Positions 42,231 to 51,285 of a stretch of DNA of 53,126 nt are shown here, one piece after another (position 1 is the first letter of the stretch; each line of letters starts with the position of its first letter). Where the stretch lies: the NCBI GenBank assembly GCA_902532475.1, contig CACAIE010000010.1, positions 1 through 53,126 of the forward strand, given 5' to 3'. This DNA is from an uncultured SAR116 cluster alpha proteobacterium (GTDB lineage: Bacteria; Pseudomonadota; Alphaproteobacteria; Puniceispirillales; GCA-002684695). The notes beneath the pieces are model-generated. The model ran no database searches. It was not told the origin of the DNA and saw only the letters and a list, made by a program, of their open reading frames with translations. The position numbers were made by a program, and so were the translations under genes.

Positions 42231-43256
42231 TTAATTTGCAACAAATGCCTCGGCAGCTTTCAAAGCATCTGAGTCAAATTTATCTTTCATTGCTGGTAAT
42301 ACTTTTTCAGACATCAGCTTATCAAATTTAGCTCGTTCTGCACCAGCTAACACAGTAATTTTTCCACCCCTAGCTTCAAATTCTGAAATAACTTCTTCTC
42401 CAACGCCAATAATTTTACTTGTGGAAACATCACCAACCTTTTTACCCGCATCTAATACAATTTTCTGCAAGTCATTAGGCAACTTGTTGAACCAATCACT
42501 ATTAGCCATTATGTATGCATCAGCAAAGTATTGATATGGCTTTTGACCAAATTTTAAAAACTCCCACCAACTATAAGCTCGGATACTTTGAGGAGGTGTA
42601 TTGATAGTATCTATCATGCCAGTTTGGAGGGCCGTATAAACTTCGCCGGTCTTCAGTCCAACTATTTTTGCTCCATACGCTTTCCACATTGGCTCTTCTG
42701 CTCCAATTAGTCTTCTTGCCTTTAAGTCTTTCATGGCATCAACGCCAGTAAGTTCCCTCGCTCCACTAAAGGTCATTACAGGTCCAACTGGATTATACAT
42801 TATTAAAGTAGAGTTAGTTTTATTAAGTAGGTCACCCCAAATTTCTGATCCTTTGTCAGACTTTTGAAAAAATTCTCTTTGCTGCTCAAAAGAAACAAAT
42901 AGCCCTGGAATAGTTGCCACATTAAAGTTTTTATTGATTTTCGGGAACCCAACCACGCCAACCACTCCACCTAAGTCAACTGCTCCAGATGTTACGCCAG
43001 CCATAATTTCACGAATCCCAAAAAGTTGCCCTGAATGGAACACTTCTATTTTTAATCTTCCATCAGATTTTTCAAAAACTTCATCTACAAACATTTGAGC
43101 ATGTTTGGTGCAATGATGCTTGTCATTCCAATGCATTGACAACCTTCCTGTATATTCTGCTGCATAAAGTGTAAAAGAAAGGCATGTCAATATAACTGAA
43201 TACAAACTGATTTTAATATAGTTCTTTAGTTCATATAATGTTTTAAAAAAATTCAT
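42231..43256 (-). CDS. dctP: TRAP transporter solute-binding protein DctP
   Basis: Periplasmic binding protein of 341 residues. A long N-terminal region precedes a hydrophobic stretch ending LSFTLYAAEYTG, so the signal peptide is about 33 residues. GGAGGAAATAA before the ATG at 43256 is a strong ribosome site, so this longer start is real. The DctP pattern SGQLFGIREIMAGVTSGAVDLG is present, as is the ligand-contact arginine region ARRLIGAEEP and GLKTGEVYTALQTGMIDTINTP (GEVYTALQTGMID). The exact acid bound is unknown. Confidence 0.93.
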   Translation of the reverse strand: MNFFKTLYELKNYIKISLYSVILTCLSFTLYAAEYTGRLSMHWNDKHHCTKHAQMFVDEVFEKSDGRLKIEVFHSGQLFGIREIMAGVTSGAVDLGGVVGVVGFPKINKNFNVATIPGLFVSFEQQREFFQKSDKGSEIWGDLLNKTNSTLIMYNPVGPVMTFSGARELTGVDAMKDLKARRLIGAEEPMWKAYGAKIVGLKTGEVYTALQTGMIDTINTPPQSIRAYSWWEFLKFGQKPYQYFADAYIMANSDWFNKLPNDLQKIVLDAGKKVGDVSTSKIIGVGEEVISEFEARGGKITVLAGAERAKFDKLMSEKVLPAMKDKFDSDALKAAEAFVAN

Positions 43257-43420
43257 TTATTTCCTCCGCATTTGATTTTATCATTTAAGTCTGACAAATA
43301 TTATATAAATAGTAAATATAATTATATGGTTATTGTAGTAATTGACAATTTAAGAAATTTTTATTGGCCTAATAACTAATTGTAAATCATTTTTTTTCAG
43401 GATAATAGGTAGATTGCAGA

Positions 43421-44206
43421 ATGCATAAAATAACCAAAATATTAATTTTACTACCCTTTATATTTTCTCCATTATTTTCAAATTCAAATGAATTAAATCA
43501 ACTAATAAATGAAACCTTTCCAAATCAAAGATTAGTTTTTGGTGTAAAAATTATAGGAACTGAACATACACCCTCTAAAAGTATTAAAAAAGCATCAAGT
43601 ATTTTAAAGCAATGGCTTGACAATAATAACGATGGGAACCCAGACAATCAGGTAGTTATAGAATCAATAATTCAAAATAATGGAATGTTAATTATGGGAA
43701 AATCAGAAAGTGATTTTGAGGATGCTTTTGATACATTGATTGAAATTTTTGAAGAAAAAAATTTGGACATTGATAACTTTGAAAAATCCATAGTTGGCTT
43801 AATTTCAAACGAACCAAATATTGCTTACCTTGAGGAAATCCTCCATCTCATTACACAGGTCGGTTATGCAAATGCATACCCAGAAATATTTGGAGAATTT
43901 AAAGGCAGCCAAATATCTAAGGCAATGGATATTGCACGCGGTGGATATTTTGAAAATACCCCAACTTCTTATCCAAAAAAAGCGTGGTATCATTATAATG
44001 ATAAAACCTGTGATTACTCTTGCATGATAACTGAGTATTTTTATTGGTCTCTGACTAGTCTATTAGGAGCACAAAAAAATAGATTTGAAGAAATATCCGA
44101 TGAATGGGAATTAAATACTCCTCAAAAAATGAAAAAAGATGTTTTAATACTGAAACTTTTTGATAACTCCAAATTTAAGATTCCAACAAAGCTACCCAAG
44201 TTTTAA
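43421..44206 (+). CDS. Secreted protein of unknown function
   Basis: Protein of 261 residues that I do not recognise. A signal peptide (ILILLPFIFSPLFSNS, cut near residue 22) sends it out of the cytoplasm. LDNNNDGNPDNQ (about 67-78) resembles a calcium-binding DxDxDG loop. EEILHLITQVGYANAYPEIF has glutamates and a histidine spaced like a loose zinc-protease helix, but there is no true HExxH. KTCDYSCMITEYFYWSLTS has a possible disulphide pair. A hydrolase or binding protein is possible. It lies between dctP (divergent) and a Nudix gene 26 bases downstream on the same strand. Confidence 0.7.
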   Translation: MHKITKILILLPFIFSPLFSNSNELNQLINETFPNQRLVFGVKIIGTEHTPSKSIKKASSILKQWLDNNNDGNPDNQVVIESIIQNNGMLIMGKSESDFEDAFDTLIEIFEEKNLDIDNFEKSIVGLISNEPNIAYLEEILHLITQVGYANAYPEIFGEFKGSQISKAMDIARGGYFENTPTSYPKKAWYHYNDKTCDYSCMITEYFYWSLTSLLGAQKNRFEEISDEWELNTPQKMKKDVLILKLFDNSKFKIPTKLPKF

Positions 44207-44232
44207 AAACTATAAATCTTGAGACTAGAAAA

Positions 44233-44625
44233 ATGAAAAAAATCTTTGTAGTTGCAGCAATAATTTTCAATCAAGATAAAATTCTTTGTGTTCAAAGGGG
44301 TTTTAACAAATATAATTATATATCAAAAAAATATGAGTTCCCTGGTGGAAAAATTGAAATTGGTGAAAGTGATGAAGAAGCTTTAAAAAGGGAAATTTTT
44401 GAAGAGTTGTCAATGGAAATTGAAATAAATAAATTTTTTATGACAGTTAATCATCAGTATCCTGATTTTCATTTGAATATGAAAGCATATAAATGCGCAT
44501 GTAAAAACAATACTGTAACCTTATCTGAACACATAGATTTTAAATGGCTTCAAACTAATAAGTTATCAAAGCTAGATTGGGCCAAAGCTGATTTACCTAT
44601 CATACAGAAATTAAAGATATTATAG
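44233..44625 (+). CDS. Nudix hydrolase (MutT-like)
   Basis: Protein of 130 residues with the Nudix box GGKIEIGESDEEALKREIFEEL (read as GGKIEIGESDE and ALKREIFEELSMEI, about 38-62). It matches Gx5Ex7REUxEExGU except that the late glycine is replaced by serine. Length and MKKIFVVAAIIF opening suit MutT-type 8-oxo-dGTP or related nucleotide pyrophosphatases. It would clean oxidised nucleotides or act on another nucleoside diphosphate derivative. It follows the secreted protein gene by 26 bases. Confidence 0.9.
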   Translation: MKKIFVVAAIIFNQDKILCVQRGFNKYNYISKKYEFPGGKIEIGESDEEALKREIFEELSMEIEINKFFMTVNHQYPDFHLNMKAYKCACKNNTVTLSEHIDFKWLQTNKLSKLDWAKADLPIIQKLKIL

Positions 44626-44737
44626 ATTCCGTTGGAAAAAAAATTTATAATAATTATTTTTTAAACAAATTAACGTGATCTTTAGATTTTTGTGTTCAGA
44701 AAAGAAAAACTAGAATTCAACAAACCAATTAATAAAG

Positions 44738-45049
44738 TTAAAAATTATATTCATCTATTAAAATACCACGATAGCCTGTTGTTATGTTCTCTATTTTATC
44801 TTTAAATTGTTTCTCAATATCATGCCAAATAGGTAAGCAATTTTTCAATGCATCTTCATTTATATATTCAAATATATGTCCAAGTTGAAATTGTTCTTTT
44901 TTGTTCCAAATACGAGTAATTGAATATCTCTTTAAACCTCTTTCCTTAAATAAGGGCATGAATTTATCCTTTACTGAATCCCATTTGGATAAACTCAACT
45001 CCAGATCATTTTCTGTTTTGAATGTTTGAATAGTTATGTTGACTAACAT
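44738..45049 (-). CDS. Small protein of unknown function, possible dimeric alpha/beta barrel
   Basis: Protein of 103 residues without signal peptide or membrane helix. The alternation of strands (MLVNITIQTF, KRYSITRIW, QLGHIFEYI) and helices (ELSLSKWDSVKDKF, ALKNCLPIWHDIEKQF) suggests a ferredoxin-like, ABM/NIPSNAP-type fold, but this is structural guesswork. It is a single gene, upstream of which lie two tandem 17-base repeats. The gap 44626-44737 on its 3' side holds nothing I can identify. Confidence 0.65.
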   Translation of the reverse strand: MLVNITIQTFKTENDLELSLSKWDSVKDKFMPLFKERGLKRYSITRIWNKKEQFQLGHIFEYINEDALKNCLPIWHDIEKQFKDKIENITTGYRGILIDEYNF

Positions 45050-45078
45050 CAGTTTCTCCAGAATTACATTTGTAATTT

Positions 45079-45112
45079 TATACTCTCAGTTAAATTATAC
45101 TCTCGGTTAAAC
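45079..45112. repeat. Tandem 17-base direct repeat upstream of the small unknown gene
   Basis: TTATACTCTCAGTTAAA (45079-45095) is followed at once by TTATACTCTCGGTTAAA (45096-45112), one mismatch. They lie 30-63 bases upstream of the start codon at 45049, a normal place for a regulator binding site. Confidence 0.75.
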
Positions 45113-45195
45113 CAAAATATCCATGGAAGGTAAAGAGGCGCTATAGAATTTCCAATTTGCTGTTCTCTATTTCTGAATGCCACATGCTCTAATTT

Positions 45196-47052
45196 TTAAT
45201 TATCTTCTTCAAGAACTCTTTTAGACTCTAACTCAAGCCAACGTGTTTCGTAGTTCTCCAAATCGGCTTTAGCATTCTCTAATTCTTTTGTCATTGCAAT
45301 AAAGGCGTCCGCATCATTTTTATAAAAATTAGGGTCGGATAGTTTTTTAGTGAAAGAGGAAATTTCTTTCTCCTTAGCTTGAATTTTTGTAGGCAAATTC
45401 TTTAATTCAAACTCTAATTTGTAGGTCAACTTTTTACGCCCTTTGCGCTCAATTTCTTCTGTTTTCTCTTTTAATTCAAAATTACGAGATTTCTCATCTT
45501 TATATTTGTATACCACCTTATTTTTAGACAACTTTTGAGATAGATAATCTGAGTAACCACCAATACATTCCTCAATATTACCGTTGCCTTCAAATGAGAG
45601 AATTTTTGTCACAGTTTGATCAAGAAAATCTCTGTCATGAGACACCAACAATAGTGTTCCTTCATAGCCTATTAAAATTTCTTCTATCATATCAAGTGTC
45701 TCCATATCCAAGTCATTTGTTGGTTCATCAAGAATCAAACAGGATTTTGGATTTGCTAAAATTTTTGCAAGTTTTAGTCTGTTTTTTTGTCCACCCGAAA
45801 GGGTCGATATACTTTCCAAAGCAACGCTAGGATCAAACATAAAATCTTTAAGGTAACCATAAATGTGTCGCATTTTTCCTCTAACATCAATGTAATCTCC
45901 ACCATTTGGTATCATAAAATGCTTCAATGTATCGATTGGCTTTAAATCAATGCGGTTTTGATCAAAGTAGGAAAACTCCATATTTTTATGTATTTTTATG
46001 CTTCCCCGATCAACCTGTATTTCTTTTAGGATGAGTTGCAAGAATGTAGTTTTACCAGACCCATTTCTTCCAATAATACCGATCCTATCTCCTCGTTTTA
46101 TCCTAAAATTAAAACCATTCAATATTCTTAGAGTTTTTCCATTTTCCTTAAACGCCTTATGAACATTATAAAATTCAGCAATCACTTTTGAGCTATTATC
46201 CAAATCTTTAATAGGCTCTATCGTAATTTTTTTTGTCGCTTGCCGATAAGATAAATCATCGGCTTTGAGTTTTTCACGCATCTCTTTCACTTTGTTAAGT
46301 CTATTTATATTTCTTTTTACCCTTGCTTTTACGCCCCTAGATGCCCAAACAACCTCTTCAGCTAAAATTTGCTTGCGCCTTTTTAATTCCCTTGCCTCTT
46401 GATCTAGAAGCATAGCAGACCAATCATCAAAGAATTTAAATCCTCTTGGGCTAACTTTTAGTTTTCCTCTATCTAGCCAGAAAACCTGATTAGTTATATT
46501 CTCTAAGAATTTCTTATCATGAGAGATACAAATCAATGAGCCTCTGTAATTATTTAGATATCGCTCCAACCAATTTATTACATTTAGGTCCAAATGGTTT
46601 GTAGGTTCATCAAGCAATAGAATGTCAGGTTCTTCAACTAAAGCTCTTGCAATTCCAGCCCTCCTTAGCTGTCCACCAGACAGCATTCCCATAGTTATTT
46701 TTTCGTCAAGCTCTAGAGCTTCTGATATTATTTCGACTTTATATTCATGAAGCTCTCGTTCTTCCCCAGAAATATTGTTAAAAATAAACTCAAAGACAGT
46801 TTCTTTTTCTTTGTATTGAAATTCCTGACCAAGGTAGCCAATCGTTGTTCCTGGCTCCTCCCATTTTTCCCCTTCATCCAACGACTTAACACCGGAAATA
46901 ATATTCATGATCGTTGATTTTCCAGCTCCATTCTTTCCAATGAGAGCTACCCTTCTTCCTTGGTGTATATTTAAAGATAAATTCTGGAAAACCGGATGCT
47001 CTTTGTAGCGCACCATAGCGTCTTTTATAGAAAAAATAAGTTGTGAGGACAT
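45196..47052 (-). CDS. uup: ABC-F family ATPase Uup
   Basis: Soluble protein of 618 residues with two ATPase domains and no membrane part. The first has Walker A GKNGAGKST and signature LSGGQLRRAGIA; the second has GRNGSGKTT and TLSGGQKNRLKLA. The C-terminal region (about 520-618) is a charged coiled coil (LKNLPTKIQAKEKEIS), typical of Uup. Uup works on ribosome- or DNA-related structures and limits precise transposon excision in E. coli. TTG 47055 directly precedes ATG 47052; the ATG with AGG 6 bases upstream is chosen. Confidence 0.92.
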   Translation of the reverse strand: MSSQLIFSIKDAMVRYKEHPVFQNLSLNIHQGRRVALIGKNGAGKSTIMNIISGVKSLDEGEKWEEPGTTIGYLGQEFQYKEKETVFEFIFNNISGEERELHEYKVEIISEALELDEKITMGMLSGGQLRRAGIARALVEEPDILLLDEPTNHLDLNVINWLERYLNNYRGSLICISHDKKFLENITNQVFWLDRGKLKVSPRGFKFFDDWSAMLLDQEARELKRRKQILAEEVVWASRGVKARVKRNINRLNKVKEMREKLKADDLSYRQATKKITIEPIKDLDNSSKVIAEFYNVHKAFKENGKTLRILNGFNFRIKRGDRIGIIGRNGSGKTTFLQLILKEIQVDRGSIKIHKNMEFSYFDQNRIDLKPIDTLKHFMIPNGGDYIDVRGKMRHIYGYLKDFMFDPSVALESISTLSGGQKNRLKLAKILANPKSCLILDEPTNDLDMETLDMIEEILIGYEGTLLLVSHDRDFLDQTVTKILSFEGNGNIEECIGGYSDYLSQKLSKNKVVYKYKDEKSRNFELKEKTEEIERKGRKKLTYKLEFELKNLPTKIQAKEKEISSFTKKLSDPNFYKNDADAFIAMTKELENAKADLENYETRWLELESKRVLEEDN

Positions 47053-47193
47053 CAAAAACCTATTTAAGAATAGTTGAGTAAATACACATGCTATAAACTC
47101 TCACTTTCTACAATTGTGGGCAACATTTGTTTCTTTATAATAAATTTGTGATACATTTATATTAAATAAAGCCTTAAAAACAGTATTTGATTG

Positions 47194-48819
47194 ATGACAG
47201 AAATAATAATCAAAAACGGAACAATTTATACAATGAACCCAAAACTACCTAAAGTTAATGCTTTAGCTATTAGGGATGGGAAATTTATGTATGTTGGAGA
47301 TAACATTAATACACTGAAGCTAGCTAAAAAAGATTCAAAAATAATAGATTTAAAAGGCAGGACCATTACACCTTCATTTATTGATTATCATGTTCATGCA
47401 CATGATGGTGCTCGATCAAAATTATACGAAATAAAAATTGCCGCTCCAAATTCTTTATCAGACCTCGTAAATAAAGTCGGAACAGTTTGCAAGAACTATA
47501 AATCTGGAAAATGGATCAGGATTTTCACAACCAATTTATTGATTGCAGAGGAATTGAAGACAGATAACGCTAGAAAAGCCATCGCGGAAGTATCACCAAA
47601 CAACCCTACCTTAATTAATTTTATGTATCATAGCATCTTTGCTAATGAATTAGCTTTGAAAGCCGCTGATCTTTATCATACAAAACATAAAGAAAAAGGT
47701 ATAGTCTGTGATCCAATTTCTAAGAAACCGACTGGTCTTCTCTTAGAACATGCAGGGTCATTAATTTTCAAAGCATGTCCCCCATTCTCTAATGATCAAC
47801 AAATAAATGCCGCTCGGGAAAGTGCTGAAATTTTTAATTCTCAAGGAGTTACAGGCTTTCAACACGCGGTAACTTCAGAAACTCAATTAATTGCATATCA
47901 AACCTTAGACAAAGCTGATGAACTTAGCGTTCGAGTAAGTGCATGTATTGCAAGAGACACTTTGGTTGTTCCCAAAGAAGAAGGTATTGGCATGGAAGTA
48001 GCCAAACGACATGATGAATATCGTAGTAACAGACTTAGAGCTGATGGAGTAAAATTCTTTATGGATGGAATAGTGCCACTCCAAACAGCAGCAATGATAG
48101 ACCCATACCTAGTAGAAAGTAAGCACTGTGGAGATCAAGCATTTACGAAAGCAGAACTTATGGAAAATATTATTCCCTACGATAAAATGGGATTTAGTGT
48201 CAAAATTCACGCAGTAGGTGATAGAGCAATTCGTTCATGCATAGATGCAATTGAGGAAGTTAGGAGAATAAACGGTCCTGGCAGACCTCATAGCATTGCT
48301 CATTTAACATACATTACTCAACAAGACATTGCTCGATTAAAATCCCTGAACATTGTTGCTGATTTATGTCCACCTATTTGGTTTTTTTCCGATATGATTA
48401 AGAAAAATGAAAAACTTTTAGGCAAAGAACGCGCTAATAGAATTTTTCCAATTTCAGATATTTTAAATTCAGAAGCTCTTGCTTGTGCCGCTACCGACTG
48501 GCCAGTTTTGGATATAATTCCCAATCCATGGTTTACTATTCAAACAATGATTACAAGGGAAAACCCATCAGATCCTTCTTTGGGAAAATTGGGTGCCGAT
48601 CAAGCAATTACTCTAGAACAGGCATTACCTCTCTACACCATCAATCCAGCTAAGGCCATAGGTTGGGGAGACCTAACTGGTTCAATTGAAGTTGGAAAGT
48701 CAGCAGACTTTATAATACTTAATCAAGATCCTTTCAAAGTGCCAGTTAACGATTTATCAGAAACAAAAACAATTTCAACATGGTTTGAAGGAAGAAAAGT
48801 CTTTGAGATTGAAAAATAA
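47194..48819 (+). CDS. Amidohydrolase, YtcJ-like
   Basis: Metal-dependent hydrolase of 541 residues. It has the N-terminal strand set IIKNGTIYTMNPKLP, the metal HxH in FIDYHVHAHDG, a late histidine pair (KIHAVGDRAI and SIAHLTYI) and the aspartate in ATDWPV. YtcJ/amidohydrolase-3 members hydrolyse N-acyl or cyclic amides; the exact substrate is unknown. TTG 47191 abuts ATG 47194, which is chosen. No clear ribosome site is present. It is divergent from uup and ends at a shared terminator. Confidence 0.92.
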   Translation: MTEIIIKNGTIYTMNPKLPKVNALAIRDGKFMYVGDNINTLKLAKKDSKIIDLKGRTITPSFIDYHVHAHDGARSKLYEIKIAAPNSLSDLVNKVGTVCKNYKSGKWIRIFTTNLLIAEELKTDNARKAIAEVSPNNPTLINFMYHSIFANELALKAADLYHTKHKEKGIVCDPISKKPTGLLLEHAGSLIFKACPPFSNDQQINAARESAEIFNSQGVTGFQHAVTSETQLIAYQTLDKADELSVRVSACIARDTLVVPKEEGIGMEVAKRHDEYRSNRLRADGVKFFMDGIVPLQTAAMIDPYLVESKHCGDQAFTKAELMENIIPYDKMGFSVKIHAVGDRAIRSCIDAIEEVRRINGPGRPHSIAHLTYITQQDIARLKSLNIVADLCPPIWFFSDMIKKNEKLLGKERANRIFPISDILNSEALACAATDWPVLDIIPNPWFTIQTMITRENPSDPSLGKLGADQAITLEQALPLYTINPAKAIGWGDLTGSIEVGKSADFIILNQDPFKVPVNDLSETKTISTWFEGRKVFEIEK

Positions 48820-48855
48820 AAGGAGTTTGCATTATTTTTCAACACAAACCCCTTT
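48819..48855. terminator. Bidirectional terminator between the amidohydrolase and art-type operons
   Basis: AAAGGAGTTTG pairs with CAAACCCCTTT with one mismatch and a 15-base loop. The plus strand continues AATTAATTATTATTT; the minus strand continues TTTATTTTTC. Both genes that converge here could use it. Confidence 0.75.
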
Positions 48856-48913
48856 AATTAATTATTATTTATAAACAGTATATAAAGACTGCATTGATTG
48901 CTTGAAGAACTAA

Positions 48914-49603
48914 TTATTCGTTGTATCGCAAATGGGGTGTGAGTTTGTATTCACAGAAACTCACCAACCGTGTAACAGCAAAATTAATAGTTAAATAAAT
49001 TAGTCCTGCGACTATAAATATCTCAACAGGAGAAAATGTTTTTGCTATTACTAATCTTGCTATCCCCGTTATATCCATTATTGTGATGGTGCTTACTAGT
49101 GAAGTGGCTTTAACCATTAAAATCATTTCATTACCATAGGCCGGAAGTGCTTGTCGAAAAGCAATGGGTAATATTATCCTTCTATACAATAAAAACCTAC
49201 TCATGCCTGTTGATTTTGCAGATTCAATTTGGCCTAATGGGACAGACTGAATACCCCCTCTGATAATTTCTGAACTATAGGCACAAGTATTCAAAGTTAG
49301 TGCAAGTATACCACACCAATAAGCCTCTTTAAAAAATACCCAAAAAACACTTTCTCTTACCGATTCAAATTGACCAATTCCATAGTATATCAAAAAAATT
49401 TGTACTAAAAGGGGAGTGCCTCTGAAATAAAATATATAAGTTTTTGCAAAGAATATTAAAAAAGAATTACTGGACAATCTTAATAGCGCTAAGCCAACAG
49501 CAAGAAACAAACCGATAAACAGAGAAATTGTCACAAGTTGAATTGTGATGTATGAGCCCATCAAAAGTTTAGGGAAAGTTTCTATCATTAATTCATAATT
49601 CAT
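48914..49603 (-). CDS. Amino-acid ABC transporter permease (ArtM/HisM type)
   Basis: Inner-membrane permease of 229 residues and about five helices. The EAA-type motif IIRGGIQSVPLGQIESAKSTG is near residue 120, and FRGTPLLVQIFLIYYG is typical of the polar amino-acid uptake group. It begins 2 bases after the stop of the partner permease and is the last gene of the operon. Arginine, lysine, ornithine or histidine are likely cargo. Confidence 0.93.
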   Translation of the reverse strand: MNYELMIETFPKLLMGSYITIQLVTISLFIGLFLAVGLALLRLSSNSFLIFFAKTYIFYFRGTPLLVQIFLIYYGIGQFESVRESVFWVFFKEAYWCGILALTLNTCAYSSEIIRGGIQSVPLGQIESAKSTGMSRFLLYRRIILPIAFRQALPAYGNEMILMVKATSLVSTITIMDITGIARLVIAKTFSPVEIFIVAGLIYLTINFAVTRLVSFCEYKLTPHLRYNE

Positions 49604-49605
49604 AG

Positions 49606-50313
49606 CTATTCCCTTCTTACTCCCCTATTCCCCCAGCTCTCCAATCGATTAAAAATTCTATTTGAGAAAGTTGTTAAAATTAAGTAAAGAAATGCAGCCG
49701 CCACATAAAATGTAAATGGTGAGTAAGTAGACCCAGAAGCAACATGCGCCTGTCTCATTATTTCAACTAGTCCAGTAACCATTATGAGAGCTGTATCTTT
49801 AAGAGTTAGTTGCCAAACATTGCCTAAACCTGGTAGAGCATAACGCAAAACTTGAGGGGCTGTAATTCTTATAAAAATAAGTAATTTGCTCATCCCAACA
49901 GATTTCGCTGCATCAATTTGCCCTATAGGAACAGATAAAAAAGCCCCTCTCATTACCTCAGTAGAGTATGCCCCTGAAATCGCACCGACAGCAAAGGACC
50001 CTATAACAAAAGCATTCAGTTCTATATAGCCGTAATAGCCAAATAATTTTGCTAAGCCCATGACTGCATTACTGCCACCAAAAAATAACAAATATATGAC
50101 AAGTAATTCTGGAATGCCACGAATAACAGTTGTATATGTATCAGCTAATATGCGTACATATTTTTTTTTTGATAATTTTGAAATAGTCCCAAAAATAGAT
50201 ATGAACAAGCCTATGCCCATTGCTGACAAACTAACCATCAAAGTTACTAAAGTTGCTCTCAGCATCTCATCGCCCCATCCATTGTCACCTAAGGCTAATA
50301 ATTCTAATTCCAA
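49606..50313 (-). CDS. Amino-acid ABC transporter permease (ArtQ/HisQ type)
   Basis: Inner-membrane permease of 235 residues. VIRGIPELLVIYLLFFGG and VMRGAFLSVPIGQIDAAKSVGMS carry the family patterns. The start is TTG at 50313; GGGAG sits about 7 bases upstream and directly follows the T-run of the terminator behind the binding-protein gene. It pairs with the permease encoded 2 bases downstream. Confidence 0.92.
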   Translation of the reverse strand: MELELLALGDNGWGDEMLRATLVTLMVSLSAMGIGLFISIFGTISKLSKKKYVRILADTYTTVIRGIPELLVIYLLFFGGSNAVMGLAKLFGYYGYIELNAFVIGSFAVGAISGAYSTEVMRGAFLSVPIGQIDAAKSVGMSKLLIFIRITAPQVLRYALPGLGNVWQLTLKDTALIMVTGLVEIMRQAHVASGSTYSPFTFYVAAAFLYLILTTFSNRIFNRLESWGNRGVRRE

Positions 50314-50324
50314 AAATTACTCCC

Positions 50325-50360
50325 AAAAAAAAGAGCGGTAAAGGATTGTAGCCGCTCTTC
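50325..50360 (-). terminator. Intrinsic terminator between binding-protein and permease genes
   Basis: On the minus strand AAGAGCGG pairs with CCGCTCTT around a 13-base loop and is followed by a run of T. It lies 25 bases after the binding-protein stop. Partial readthrough would keep the permeases low relative to the binding protein. Confidence 0.87.
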
Positions 50361-50384
50361 TTTATAATTAAAATTGTTAATTAG

Positions 50385-51221
50385 CTACATCGAAATATCT
50401 TTACCAAACCATTTAGTAAAATGCTTAGCAAGAGTACCATCAGCTCTAGCCTCATCAATAGCTTTATTAATCATTTTCAAAAGATCAGTATCAGCTTTAC
50501 GTAAACCAGCACCAACTCCAGCTCCAAAGGGACCTCCACCAAGATTTGGCCCAATAAATACTACATCTTTTCCTTTATCAGTACCCATAAATTCTTCCAT
50601 AGATCCCTTATCTGATAGCAAAGCATCAATTCTACCTGCTATTAAATCTAATTCAAGATTGAGTTGAGTGTCATATGATTTCATTGTAACTGAATCGCCT
50701 AGAACTTGCTTTACAAAATTCTCATGTGTGGTAGAGCCTTGGACTCCCACAACCTTACCAGATAAACTACTCTTAAGTGCATCAATTAATGCTGTAGAGG
50801 CGCTATCTAAAGAATCCATGTTGACTTTACCTGATGCTTGTAAGCCAGCAAGAGAAGATGACTTCATTACAGAAAAAGAAGCCGGTTCATTAGCATAGCC
50901 TTGAGAAAAGTTAATTACTTTCATTCGCTCTTCGGTAATCGACATCCCTGCAATAATTGCATCATATTTCCCATTTTGTAGTGCTGGAATAATTCCATCC
51001 CAATCCTGCGCAACTATTTCACATTCAGCATTCATTCTTGCACAAAGATCAGCAATTAAATCTATTTCTGCACCTTCAAGCTCTCCAGCTGCATTAGTTC
51101 CGTTCCAAGGTGGGTATGCACCTTCAGTACCAATCTTTATCTTAGACCAATCGCCAGCAAAAGATGCGGGAATGACCAAAAATAAAGCAGTTATAAGGGT
51201 TAAAAAAAATCTTGTTATCAT
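50385..51221 (-). CDS. Basic amino-acid-type ABC transporter periplasmic binding protein
   Basis: Periplasmic protein of 278 residues with signal peptide (LITALFLVIPASFAGDW, cut near residue 22). KIGTEGAYPPWN, AEIDLIADLCARMN and YDAIIAGMSITEERMKVINFS are typical of HisJ/ArgT/ArtJ binding proteins. Ligand contacts in this family bind arginine, lysine, ornithine or histidine. GAGGAGGAGA is a very strong ribosome site before the ATG at 51221. It lies between the ATPase gene and a terminator that precedes the permeases. Confidence 0.92.
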   Translation of the reverse strand: MITRFFLTLITALFLVIPASFAGDWSKIKIGTEGAYPPWNGTNAAGELEGAEIDLIADLCARMNAECEIVAQDWDGIIPALQNGKYDAIIAGMSITEERMKVINFSQGYANEPASFSVMKSSSLAGLQASGKVNMDSLDSASTALIDALKSSLSGKVVGVQGSTTHENFVKQVLGDSVTMKSYDTQLNLELDLIAGRIDALLSDKGSMEEFMGTDKGKDVVFIGPNLGGGPFGAGVGAGLRKADTDLLKMINKAIDEARADGTLAKHFTKWFGKDISM

Positions 51222-51285
51222 TTTATCTCCTCCTCAATTTTCTTTGTTTATTACTATACCATAAAAAAATATTGATGTAATAACT

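Noticed and set aside
43805-44027. Short open frames on both strands within the orphan secreted gene
   Set aside because: Both overlap a longer signal-peptide-bearing frame and have no ribosome site or family features.
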